Shown in pieces: positions 5,133-5,472 of a stretch of DNA of 5,472 bases. The stretch is taken from the NCBI GenBank assembly GCA_041487815.1, contig JBGPOB010000260.1:1-5472 (forward strand), written 5' to 3'. Below the pieces are notes generated by a model, which was given only the letters and a program-made list of their open reading frames with translations, ran no database searches and was not told where the DNA came from. Numbering within the stretch: position 1 is the first letter of the stretch; each line of letters opens with the position of its first letter. Source of the stretch: CANJBX01 sp041487815. GTDB lineage: Bacteria; Pseudomonadota; Alphaproteobacteria; Rhizobiales; Xanthobacteraceae. Position numbers and translations under genes: made by a program.

Positions 5133-5472
5133 TCAGTTGACCAGCACGGCCTTGGCGTTCTCGAGACGACCGATGCCGATCGACTTGTAGTTCTGGCCGG
5201 TGTGATCCTGCGGAGAATAGCTGATCGGACCGTTGAGGCCGGGCAGTTCCTTGAGCTTCTCGAGCGCGTCGCGCAGGCCCTGGCGGCTGCCGTCGGAATT
5301 CTTCACCGCGGCCTCGGTGATAAGGCCGACATCGAAGCCGAAGGTTGCGAAGTACGGCGGGGTGCGCCCCATCGCCTTCTCGAGCTCGGTGTAAAGCTTG
5401 GCGGTCTCGCCGCCAGAGGAGGTGCCGAATGAACCGAGCTGGATCGGAGTCATCAGACCATCGGCCTCCTGC
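5133..5472 (-). CDS. periplasmic substrate-binding protein of the HAAT importer, C-terminal part (cut by window edge)
   Basis: The last 112 residues of a LivK-like (Peripla_BP_6 type) binding protein that should deliver substrate to the LivH/LivM channel. The frame stays open from the right edge (QEADGLMTPIQLG...), so the ATG at 5453 is internal. The signal peptide and most ligand-contacting residues are outside the window. Visible family features are a YFATFGFDVGLITEAAVKNS helix, GLRDALEKLKELPGLNGPIS and SYSPQDHTGQ, followed by the usual final strand KSIGIGRLENAKAVLVN. In relatives this end closes the C-terminal lobe and hinge. It is the first visible gene of the operon and is separated from livH by 205 structured bases. 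The SPQDHTG end differs from classic leucine-binding LivK proteins and is common in paralogues for other solutes, so the substrate is left open. Confidence 0.9.
   Translation of the reverse strand, partial: QEADGLMTPIQLGSFGTSSGGETAKLYTELEKAMGRTPPYFATFGFDVGLITEAAVKNSDGSRQGLRDALEKLKELPGLNGPISYSPQDHTGQNYKSIGIGRLENAKAVLVN

Noticed and set aside
5133..5453. ATG at 5453 as the start of a 106-residue protein
   Set aside because: The frame remains open to the window edge and the sequence is the C-terminal end of a binding protein of about 400 residues, so this Met is internal.
1..5472. tRNA or rRNA genes, CRISPR arrays, transposases, phage genes or a novel defence system
   Set aside because: None was seen on reading; nearly all of the window is accounted for by metabolic and transport genes plus short repeat-bearing gaps.

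Overview
The window reads as chromosome of a high-GC alphaproteobacterium, most likely a Bradyrhizobium/Rhodopseudomonas-type member of the Hyphomicrobiales. The signs are strong G/C third-position bias, two intergenic repeats of kinds I associate with that order (a paired-hairpin 'GGCCGGGACAAGCCCGGCC' element and a diverged 'TTATCCGAAA...' element), and a branched-chain-amino-acid-type ABC transporter with a fused permease-ATPase. The assignment is from recall, not a search.

Layout. The left edge (1-581, minus) holds the N-terminal 193 residues of a short MetE-like (YxjG/YxjH-type) methyltransferase, cut by the window. A 105-base divergent gap separates it from a plus-strand, signal-peptide-bearing glutathione peroxidase homologue (687-1250). 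A 182-base convergent gap follows, containing a long imperfect hairpin just after the peroxidase stop and a cloverleaf-like repeat. The remainder (1433-5472) is one minus-strand operon. In transcription order it encodes the C-terminus of a periplasmic substrate-binding protein (cut by the right edge), the LivH-type permease, a LivM-LivG fusion, and the LivF-type ATPase.

How the genes work together. The four transporter genes encode the parts of one HAAT-family importer: binding protein, two permease domains and two ATPase domains. livH/livMG overlap by 4 bases (ATGA) and livMG/livF by 11 bases, so translation of the membrane and ATPase parts is probably coupled. The binding-protein gene is separated from livH by 205 bases holding two stem-loops, a repeat and a 14-bp palindrome. 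This arrangement suits higher expression of the binding protein than of the membrane parts. The substrate cannot be read from sequence. The peroxidase and the MetE-like gene have no evident link to the transporter.

I see no undescribed multi-gene system. The points most worth a second look are the single-cysteine exported peroxidase, the permease-ATPase fusion, and the structured DNA in the three intergenic gaps.
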